DNA of 64,000 bases from Favolaschia claudopus (lineage: Eukaryota > Basidiomycota > Agaricomycetes > Agaricales > Mycenaceae). Under the pieces are notes generated by a model, which was not told where the DNA came from, made no database searches, and worked only from the letters and a program-made list of their open reading frames with translations. Positions 55,535 to 64,000 of the stretch are shown here, piece after piece. Location of the stretch: positions 186,001-250,000 of the forward strand of contig JAWWNJ010000092.1 in assembly GCA_037176885.1 (NCBI GenBank), given 5' to 3'. The position numbers were made by a program, and so were the translations under genes. The stretch's first letter is position 1. The number at the start of each line of letters is the position of its first letter.

Positions 55535-58500
55535 ATGTCCGTGTCCTACGCCGACAGAGCGAAGCGTCAGAACAACCCCCCGCCATCGCGCCCGACAGCG
55601 ACGGCGTCTTCTAGCTCATCCCACCCAACCACCGTCTCCCAATCGACCTCATCAACTCAGTCAGCGAGCGCATCCTCCTCGCAGCCCACACCCACTGTTG
55701 TCGCCCCCGTTTCCGCTCCCGCAAAGCCCCCGGTCGTCAACGTCTGGACCCTCCGAGCTGCCCGCCTAGCAGCTCCGCCATCGGTGCCGCCATCACGCGC
55801 TGCCGTACCGCCCCCTCCGCCGCCACGGCCGGAAGACGACGACGTTTTCGTTGTTCGCCCACGTCCCCGTCCGGGAGATCCGTGGCCGACGATTGGTCGT
55901 GCCAACGGCGTCGTGCCACAGTCTACAGAGGCAGAAATTATCAAAGGTGCGTTCCACGTATCATCTCGATGCTGCTATCCCTTTCTGTCCCTTTTCCGGC
56001 TTCTACTTCCTTTGGAATCAATTCTGTCTTTGGCTGGCATTTTTGGTTGATCTCGAGGGTCCACTTCTGCCCCCTGTTTTCTCGACCTTAGCCGTCAATT
56101 TCCTTCGTTTGGGTCTTTCTCGCATCGTGTCCCTTCATTTCGCTACATCCCAAGCCTACCAGTCACCCGGGACAGGTCCCCGGTCACTACCTATCCTGAC
56201 ATTTGTTCGGATCTGAATGATTATATGCGAGGTGTGAGCCTCCCGACGCACGAGTACGTTTTGCGGAGACGTGCGTGCAGTGATTTAGCATACCGCCGGC
56301 AGCTAGGGACCCGTCGCATATTGACTCTGCGCGCAATTTGGGTCCCCCGGGATGGCGTTCAGAATTTAGGCTATCTTACTCTTGAATATGGCCCTCCGAG
56401 GGTCTGAGCTACTCTGCTCATTTTTTGACGGACATTCGGAGAATTCGGGGCTTTTATGCCCCCTGGAGCCGCTCGTGTACGGTTTCTGACCGTCTATGAG
56501 CGAAAGTGAGCTCAAACCGTCGAATCTCTGTCGGTTTTGGTTTTGGCCGGACCTCGGGCGATTTTTGGCCTTTGATTTACTTCTCGCGTGTTCCATCTTT
56601 CTCGTTCTGTATCTGCGGGATTCGTCTTCACTCACTAACGATCACTTACAGCATCGCACCAACCTTCACCGCCCGCCCGGCAGCACATACAAGCCATCCC
56701 ACCGCAAGCCAGCGGTGTCGTTCCACGGTCTGAGGTGGAGTCTGCTAAAGGTGCGTTCCACGTATGATCTCGATGCTCGCTATCCCTTTCTGTCTTTGGC
56801 TGCCACGCTTGGTTGAATGCCTGTCTTCTCGACCATTTAACGGCGCGTTCGCTTAGCTCCTTCGCTTGGGTCTTTCTCGCATTGTGGCCCTTTCGTTATA
56901 TCTCATTGCCAATTCCCCGGGCCTTGTGCTCTATTTTTCGCGTTTATCTGTATCGGTGGGAGCGCTTGAAGCCTTCAATTTCATCGTGATCCTCATCTCG
57001 TAAATCTCGACCCTGCCAATTTCCTGGGTCCTGTGCTCTATTTTTCGCATTCTTCCTTCTCTTCTCGGGATGGATATATCATATATCTGCGGGATTTGTC
57101 TTCTTTTGTTCGCGTGCCCATGTCCACTCATCACACTAACGATCATATTGTTACAGCATCGCACCCGTCTTCACCGCCCGCCCCTCCACTGCAAAGGCAG
57201 CACATACCAGCCATCCCACCGCAAGCAATCGTTCATCCTCCATCTCACTCCTCTCACCCGCAAAATGCCAACTCCGGAAAAGGGAGTGCCACAAAAGTGC
57301 CAGCAGCACCTTCAAATCCCAATCCAAATTCGATTCCACCCAATACACGAACCGCGGGTATCAAACAACAATTTCCTGCTCAAGCATCTACCTCTGCTGC
57401 AAGGCCAGCTGACTCATTGACTGCCTCTACAACACTTCCGAATTCAAATTCAACTTTCGCCCGCACTGCCTCCACATCCACCACCTCTTCCATCTCCGCC
57501 TCGGTATCCGCACCGACCGTCCCAAGCTCTTCAACATCCGCGTCCATGACCGCATCCACCTCCACGTCAGCTTCTTCCATACCCGGCTCGGCTTCCATCT
57601 CCGCATTCCCCACGCCTGCCGAGAGCGTGTCGGGCGCCATGTCCCCCGCGCATGGGGGCTCGTCGATGTCGATGTCGGTGTCGGTATCCGGCGCCACTTC
57701 GGGCGTTGCGTCGCCCGTGCGCGGTGTCGCCTCGGGGTTTACGTCTGGCGCGGTTTCTGGGCGTGCGTCGCCGTCGGAGGAACGAGAGCGGGAGCGGGGG
57801 GAGAGTGGTGGCAGTGCGAATGGGAGTTCGGGGAGTGGCAAGGGTGCGAAGGCGCGGAAGCAGTGGGTTGCGATTCCACCACAGGAGTTGCAGGCGGCGG
57901 CGGACCAACAGCGTGCAAACCTTAATGGGAACGTGAGGGAGAGGTATGTTATTTTTCGCTTGAGGTCTTTGGTCGAATTCATCAAATGGGAGCAGGGATG
58001 CGCGATATCCAAGGGAGAGGGATGGATGGGTGGGGAGTCGAGATTTCAGAGAGAGGGAGCGAGGGCGGGGCGGAGATTATAGGGAACGTAACTTCGCAAA
58101 CGGCAATGGTGGAAGAAAGGGGCAGAGTCGGAGTGGTACCGCCTCGCGAGCGGAGAGCGTCGTTTCAGGCAGTCACGACCGCGAACGGGAGGCACTACAG
58201 GTTCAACCGCGTGAACCACCTGCGCAACAGCAGCAGCAGCCTCAACAACAACTTCAGACACGGCAGGACATGGAGCGGCCCGCGATATCACCCATCGCGC
58301 AGCAGAATAACGACGCGTGGAATTACATGCCTCAGCAGGGGCAGGGATATTATGCCGCCCCACCACCGCCACCACCACACACGCACTATTACGCGCCGTA
58401 TGCTGCGTATGATGGGGCGGCGCCGAACGTGCACGCGCAGCCGTATGTGCCGTATTGGGCGCCCCCGCCGCATGTGGAGATGCCGAAGGACGGGTGGGTG

Positions 58501-60761
58501 AAGGATGCGAGTGTTGAGAATGGTTTGGGTGGAAGTGGGGGTGGGTATAGGATGGGGAATGGGAACGGGAACGGGAATGGGTGGATGGCGGGGCCGCCGA
58601 ATGGGGGGTGGTGGGCTGCGATGCCTCAGCCGCAGCCGCCGATGCAGGTGCAGGCGCAGCAGTCGAATGGGTCGCAGGTGGAGAGGACGGTGCCACATCA
58701 GCAGGAGAATGGGAGCGTACCGCTCGAGAGCGAGTCGCAGTCGCAATTACAATCTCAGCCCCAATCAACGCGCGAGGAACCCCCGCAAGAGCGCCCGCCG
58801 CCGCCTGCCGAGTCTGGTGCGGTTTCGATGTCGTCGAGTTTGAGTGCGCTCGGTGGGTTCGGTGCGCGCAGTGGAGGCGGGATGACGTTTGGCAGTGTCG
58901 ACGCGGGCCTTTCTAACCTTGCTGGCAGTCCGCCGCTGAGTGCGGGGATCTCGCAAAGCTCAACGATGGCTGCGGTGGCGAGTTCGAGTAGTACGACCAC
59001 AAGTCCCCCTCCGCCATCGCTTCCATCGTCCGTTTCTGCGCCTGCACGCGAATCGACGTGGCGCACCGAGAGGGTTGTCTGGCCTACCGATCCGGACTGG
59101 GAGGCGCTGGGCGGTATGCCGTGGAGGGGCTCAGAATCCGGGAAGAAGCTAGCCGCGGCTGCGGCCGCCTTGAGCAATAGCGCTAATGGGAATGGCAAAC
59201 CACCGGTGCTCGCCATAGGCGTGTCGCCGCGTGCGCGGGAGCGGCGGCTCGCGGAGGACCCGGGCTTGGAGGTGGTCGACGTGACGGTGGCGCCTGGGGT
59301 GTTTCGTGGGCCGTGGGAGTTTGGAACGACGAGGGAGGCGGAGAGGAGGAATAATGTGTATTATCCGTATGGAACGTATGGGGCGGGGGTGGGGTATGGG
59401 TATGATGCGCATGGGCAGCCGATGTATGGGGCGTATGGGCATGCGTACGCGCCGCCGCCGCCGCCGTCGATGGGTGACGGGATGATGCCGCCGCATGCGC
59501 AGGGGATGCCGATGGGGATGATGGGGCCACCGCTGCAGATGATGGGTATGAATGGAATGGGTGGGTATGGGATGCCGGCGCCGGCGCCTGCGCAGATGCG
59601 GGGGATGCATCCTGCTAACGGTGTGCCCATGGACCGAGAAGGCGGTGCATCATCGAGTTCGAGCGCTGGAGGGTCTGCGGTCAATGGCAACGTCAATGTT
59701 AATGGTGGCGAGCGTCGGCACGGGGAGAATAATTCTGATTGGGACGTCTCCTCGCCCGTCAGGGACTACGGGTATTTCACTGGAAGGTACGGCCACGACG
59801 AGCGTAATTCGTATATTCCGCGTGGGCCGCGCGATTCAGAGCAGCTTGCATCTCAGCAGGACGAACGGCCACCTCGAGATAATGAATACCCTATGGGTCG
59901 TCCGCGACGAGGGTCGTGGAACGGTGGTAGCTATGGGTATGAGCCGCGTGGTGGATATCGTCGGGGGCGAGGGTTCCGGGGCGCGTATGGACGCGGCTAC
60001 CCGCGCGGGGGATTTCAGCCGCAATCGCGACCACCGCCGCCGCCGCCGCCTGTCCAGCACCAGCAGCAGCCGCAACAATACGAGCAGCAAGCTCCAGAGT
60101 TCACCATCACGCCGCCGCCGCATTTTACGCCGCTTGTGCCCGAGGGATATTATCCCAATCCTTCGTCTTACATGCCGAGCTACGACTATGCGCAAACGTC
60201 TCATCACCCTGCGCCTGTGCCAACGCTGCGCACGCAGTTGTCGTTCCCGATAGACCGATTGCGGCATGACATCCTCAGTCAGCTCGAATTTTACCTCAGT
60301 CCAGACAACATGGCCACAGATCTGTATCTCCGCCAGCAGGTGGGTGTTTGCTTTCTCTTTTTTCTTGCTTTGCGCCTCCTGACGCGATGTTTTTTTTTTT
60401 TTCCAAATAGATGGATTCGAAGGGATGGGTCCGCATCGATGTTCTCGCGTCGTTCAAACGCGTTCAGACCAAGACCTCCGACTTGAACCTCGTGCGGGAC
60501 GTCCTCGCGCTGTCGAAATATGCGGAAATACGGGGCGACTGGGTGCGTAGTACGGACGGCTGGGAGAAGTTTGTTCTCCCAACGGCACAACCGAGCATCG
60601 TAGAGCCAGATCCCCCGACCCCCGCTTCGCTGCTGATGCAGACCGATGACAAGGACGTTTATAGTCCTGCTGGGGATACGGATGACTTGCAGGAGGAGGA
60701 GGAAGATGATGTCGTGTTCGTTATGGGCCGTGAGGCGTGGTCGCCTGAACGTCCCCGATAG
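55535..60761 (+). CDS. La-motif RNA-binding protein (LARP)
   Basis: Five exons: 55535-55946, 56652-56750, 57157 to about 57941, about 58027-60341 and about 60412-60761, roughly 1,300 residues. ATG 55535 gives MSVSYADRAKRQNNPPPSRP. Almost all of it is disordered: Pro, Ser/Thr, then Gly/Arg/Tyr, Met/Gly and Gln-rich tracts, with an RGG-like zone (GYRRGRGFRGAYGRGYPRGG). The C-terminus holds the La motif: LSQLEFYLSPDNMATDLYLR across an intron to MDSKGWVRIDVLASFKRVQ, SDLNLVRDVLALSKYAEIRG. An acidic tail ends SPERPR. The La motif binds RNA 3' ends or poly(A); LARP1/Sro9-type proteins regulate translation and mRNA stability. There is no DM15 region. Exon 2 is a duplication product. Confidence 0.9.
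55909..57235 (+). repeat. Imperfect tandem duplication spanning an intron of the LARP gene
   Basis: The segment from GGCGTCGTGCC (55909) through the intron to CATCCCACCGCAAGC (about 57226) is present about twice. GTGCGTTCCACGTAT donors stand at 55947 and 56751. Homologous intron starts both contain CTATCCCTTTCTG. Acceptors ACTAACGATCA...TTACAG precede CATCGCACC at 56652 and 57157. The second intron is shorter by about 300 bp. Confidence 0.85.
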
Positions 60762-62015
60762 ACCTTGGTTTTCAGATGCTTTTCACCCTCAACTACTACC
60801 TTATACTGGTATCTACATCACGCTCCAGTCACGTCGTTTCCCCCATCTCTCATCCCTCATACCTCATATCACATCTTTCTCTTCATTCAGTCGCTGTCCT
60901 ACATCATCATCCTCATCGTTGTCACATTTCTTTTCGGTATTTTTTGTTCATTGTATTGGCTGTCTGTTTCCGCTGTTTTTTTCCTTTCGTTTCTCAGCAC
61001 ATCCATTCACCATCCATTTGTTTCTCTCTTTCCTATTCTCCATGTTACACACATCTTGCCCACTGGTCTGTACCTTGCATCGTCATCAAACAACAAACAT
61101 AACATCTAACTCGGACTACACCGAGAACCCACCACATAGCATAGCTCTGCTGTACATGAAACAAACTTACGTTGTCTGTACCCTTACTGCCCCTACCCAT
61201 TGCCTACCCAGATTGAATTGGGTGGATTGAGACCAACGTCGCGTGCTGCATCTGAATCGTCGTCTCGCAACTCTCGTATAGATTGCGGAAGGGTGTTGCG
61301 ACTCGAGTCAGCATTGAGGGGCCGATTTCACTTGACAGAAATTGAAACTAAATTTCGTCGTCTAGGACAGGCGCTTTTCAAGCAAAAGACCAAGGCCCTT
61401 CGACCTCAAGATACTCTCCGGTCAATCAGAGGTCCGTTGTCTGCGAAGGTTGGTTCGCTTTCTGATTCGTCTGCCTCATGGAGACTCTCATTCGAACAGT
61501 CAGCCCGACAGATCACCGACGCGCCTCCGAGTTGATCTGCCATGGAGGGCTCTTGATTCGGAGGCCGGTGAACGAAATATTAACATTTTAGCGTCAATCA
61601 GTCCGTATTAACAAGACTCGTTGCACAAGCTTCAGATTAGACGCGGAACGTAGGGCGAGATAGATCAAACCATGTGGTTTTCGTTACAAGGCGATCGTGG
61701 TATGTTCGGCTTGCCCAGTCCACCGATTCTTTGCAGTTTGGAAAAAGAGAGGGAATCAGAGACCATAATCCCAGTCGGGCTGAAGATTTGTTGGAAGTAA
61801 CAAAAGTTTGGTTACGGTTCTGAAGAAAGTGTGGCGGTGGTCCTTCATTCTCAAGTAAACAAACGATCGATGCCACAGGCGATAGTCCAGTTTTCATCAA
61901 TTCGGTTGGTGATACACTGAGACCAGAGAAAAGCTAGTACATGTCGTCGTCGAGATATATTCCCAGCGAATAGTAAACCGGACTGTCGGGCGCGCGCCGC
62001 GACTCTGTAAATGCG
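60762..62015. other. Intergenic region, 3' flank of LARP
   Basis: T/C-rich sequence to about 61100, probably the 3' UTR, then mixed sequence. ORFs at 60765-61230 follow the pyrimidine tract and look like artefacts. Nothing further recognised. Confidence 0.45.
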
Positions 62016-62690
62016 TCAAAAGCCCGGATATTGGAAACAAGGCAAATACCCACCCGCTTCCGCTCGGTCGCATGCATCGTTCGCAGACTTGTCTGCTGCA
62101 ACGTTCTGCTCCCTCGGAATCCATTTGAACTCAACCTGACCACCTTTGTAAGAGTCTTCGATTTGGCCTCGAAGTTCATGAGCTTCTTTGACCAGATCGG
62201 TGTTTACGACTGGTTGGTCTGGCAATATGGTCGGCACGGTCAGGAATCAGGGTCAAGTATGAGGATACGCAGTTTTACCGCGACTGTTGCGCCATCCATT
62301 CTGGATCCAAACGTGAACCCATTCGTTCATGCACTGGATAGCGTAGCGCGAATCGGCATGGATTGTCACAACGAAGAAAGGCGGGTAATCGGCATTTGCG
62401 CAGACAGCCTTTTGCTTCTCTACTACGGCCTTCAATGCCAGAATCAATGCGTAGAGTTCAGCTCCTTTGAATTCACAAATCAGTCGACGCGAATGAAACT
62501 TAATTAACAACATTTCGAAGGAGGACAAACTTTGATTTGTGGCACGAGGAGGATGAGGAAGGACTTCTGACCGGTTGCCCAGTATATATCTGGGAAACCA
62601 CACCCCTGCCCCACCTACCGCATCTACCTTCCCATTTCGGCGGCATGCGCCATCTGCCCACGCGTCGAGGAAGAACGGCATCCCGCACAA
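62016..62690 (-). CDS. Ribonuclease H1-type enzyme
   Basis: Spliced from MPFFLDAWADGACRRNG (ATG 62681 or 62690). The RNase HI fold is clear: DGACRRNG with GAGVWF, then over an intron RAELYALILALKAVVEKQ, IHADSRYAIQCMNEWV, WIQNGWRNSR, and over a second intron VVNTDLVKEAHELRGQIE, VEFKWIPREQNVAADKSAND. The four catalytic acids (Asp in WADGA, Glu in AELYAL, Asp in HADSRY, Asp in AADKSAND) are present. It cuts RNA in RNA:DNA hybrids. The N-terminal hybrid-binding domain of eukaryotic RNase H1 is not seen. The last residues (YLPCFQYPGF) may be intronic and the true end further left. Confidence 0.85.
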
Positions 62691-63267
62691 CGACGATCAA
62701 GGAGCTAGAGAACGAAATTCAGTCGCTGATTGCTCAAATACCTGTAGAAAGAGGGCATAGGAGTAACTGAATCCGGAACAATAGAGGTTAGTCTGTGCGA
62801 TCCGAAATGGGATGCATTGCTGAGTCTCAACGAAAGCATTAAACGTGAATCTGAGTCGGAAGAAGCAGCCTCAAACGCAGAAAACAAAGCAGAGACGATG
62901 ATAATTAGTGCCGACTGTAGAACGGCCGCCACATTTGGTCTCTTTTGTAGGCTGGAGGCCGACGCACCGTATGCTTAGATTCTGAGGAAAGAGGTAGAGC
63001 TAAGTCAGCGCCGGTCAATGCCGAATAGGATCAGACCAATTTGTTCGGCGGCCTGAGCGGCTCAACTTGAACCTTGACTCGGACCTGGTCCACAATGTCA
63101 ACTCAAACTGAATACCTGGGTTCTCATCTGGCTTCTGTTGATCTCAAGCTACAGATTTCTGTCCTCCATAAGTCCTGGAAACCGGCATATAAGCCTTTGT
63201 ATTCAATGCTTGTCGTATACCTCAACCCCTTCTTTTCTTTGTCCTATTTTCAACGAGTACTGGTACA
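62691..63267. other. Divergent promoter, RNase H / hydrolase
   Basis: 577 bp without a supported gene. A TATAAG element at 63188-63193 lies 80 bp before the hydrolase ATG. Confidence 0.5.
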
Positions 63268-64000
63268 ATGAACCTCCAAACTCTCGCAGTTGATGATAAT
63301 GGGACCATTCTCGCGTATACCGACTCGGGAAAACCAGCTAGCGATGCCTATGTCACAATTTTTGCTCTGCATGGAATGGGGTTCAATGGCGGTGGGTTGG
63401 GATTGTCGCCAACAGATGTCTTCGATATTGACGAGGTGGTGCCACAAGGAATCTTCAAGAGGTTAGCTGCAGTCGCGCCCAAGAGAAATATCCGCCTAGT
63501 CGCCATAAACCGCCGCCAATACGAGGGATCCACACCCTTCGGACCTGAGGCCGCCGTTCCGATTACGGGTTCGGAAGACGAAAAGACCAAGTTCCTTGCT
63601 AGCCGTGGTATCGAGCTGGCCAACTTCGCCGCCACATTCATAGAGAAGAACAACCTTCCCTCCATCTCCGCTGACAGAAAAACGGGAGGTGTGGCATTTC
63701 TTGGCTGGTCGGCGGGGAACAATCTCACTTGTGCTGCCGTCGCCAATATCGACGGTTTGTCAGTCGATGCTCAGGCCCGACTCAAGTCGCATCTCAGGGC
63801 ACATATTATGTATGGTCAGTTACGGCTTTCATTTGATCTGAAGGTCGTGTATATTTAAACCAGGCAATACATTCAGAGGCACCGTCCATTGTAATCGGAC
63901 TACCACTCCCGCCCGACAATTGGTTTCCCCACATGGACAAATCAATGCCCGCAGAAAAACATACCCCCATGTTTACCAACTGGATCACATCGTACTTCGA
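63268..64000 (+). CDS. Alpha/beta-hydrolase, 3' end outside window
   Basis: Starts MNLQTLAVDDNGTILAYTDS at ATG 63268. The beta-strand/oxyanion block IFALHGMGFNGGG comes first, then IRLVAINRRQYEGSTPF, and the nucleophile elbow GWSAGN (FLGWSAGNNLTCAAVA). An intron at about 63815-63880 leads to EAPSIVIGLPLPPDNWFPHM, open to the end of the window. The G-W-S-A-G elbow and HG oxyanion motif place it in the alpha/beta-hydrolase fold. The substrate cannot be told, and the catalytic Asp/His lie beyond the window. No signal peptide, so probably cytosolic. Confidence 0.85.

Noticed and set aside
57380..58012. Long antisense frame opposite the LARP gene, and similar ones to 60267
   Set aside because: Mirror frames caused by high GC and Pro/Ser/Gly-rich codons of the sense strand.
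60765..61230. Three overlapping frames after the LARP stop
   Set aside because: Pyrimidine-rich 3' flank with Ser/Phe/Leu-rich random translation.

Overview
The window is nuclear DNA of a filamentous basidiomycete, very probably an Agaricomycete. Genes are dense and cut by many 45-70 bp introns with GT...CTRAY...AG signals, and some exons are only 11-24 nt. The proteins are eukaryotic and fungal: Prp3, cytosolic lysyl-tRNA synthetase, mitochondrial L16 and RRF, Pmp3, G-alpha, GH16, GH29, S10 carboxypeptidase and RBR-type E3 ligases. No tRNA, rRNA, CRISPR or bacterial-style operon was seen. All gene models were spliced by hand, so internal exon edges may shift by a few bases even where the family call is firm.

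Layout. 1-7 kb is a repeat-affected segment: a 5'-truncated unknown gene whose first visible intron carries a 1.14 kb TIR element, a four-copy 158-bp minisatellite, and a head-to-head pair of unknown genes whose C-terminal ends resemble each other. 7.3-18 kb is housekeeping and secretory: GPI-anchored GH16, mitochondrial ribosome recycling factor, a small secreted protein, serine carboxypeptidase, Prp3 and mitochondrial L16 (the last two divergent over about 110 bp). 18.2-24.7 kb is a tandem array of three RING-IBR-RING genes; the third has exchanged its catalytic RING2 for a Ser/Pro-rich tail. 25-26.2 kb is a small unknown gene with a Harbinger-like MITE in its intron. 26.3-39.4 kb holds lysyl-tRNA synthetase, Pmp3, phosphopantothenoylcysteine decarboxylase, an atypical G-alpha, a secreted alpha-L-fucosidase and a TPMT-like methyltransferase.

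39.7-43.5 kb is a 3.73 kb non-coding transposable element with about 98-bp TIRs and a perfect 8-bp target duplication. It is packed with GGCGGAGGC/GCCTCCGCC motifs. 43.7-51.4 kb has a second Pmp3 gene, a multi-pass membrane protein, a type I membrane protein and a large disordered Pro/Ser-rich protein. 51.4-55.5 kb is poor in recognisable genes. 55.5-60.8 kb is a La-motif (LARP) gene with a 99-nt hybrid exon made by tandem duplication across an intron. The window closes with RNase H1 and a partial alpha/beta hydrolase.

The genes form no single pathway. What stands out is gene and genome remodelling: transposons inside introns, a local RBR expansion with loss of catalytic function, a G-alpha with altered switch II, and a new exon in LARP.
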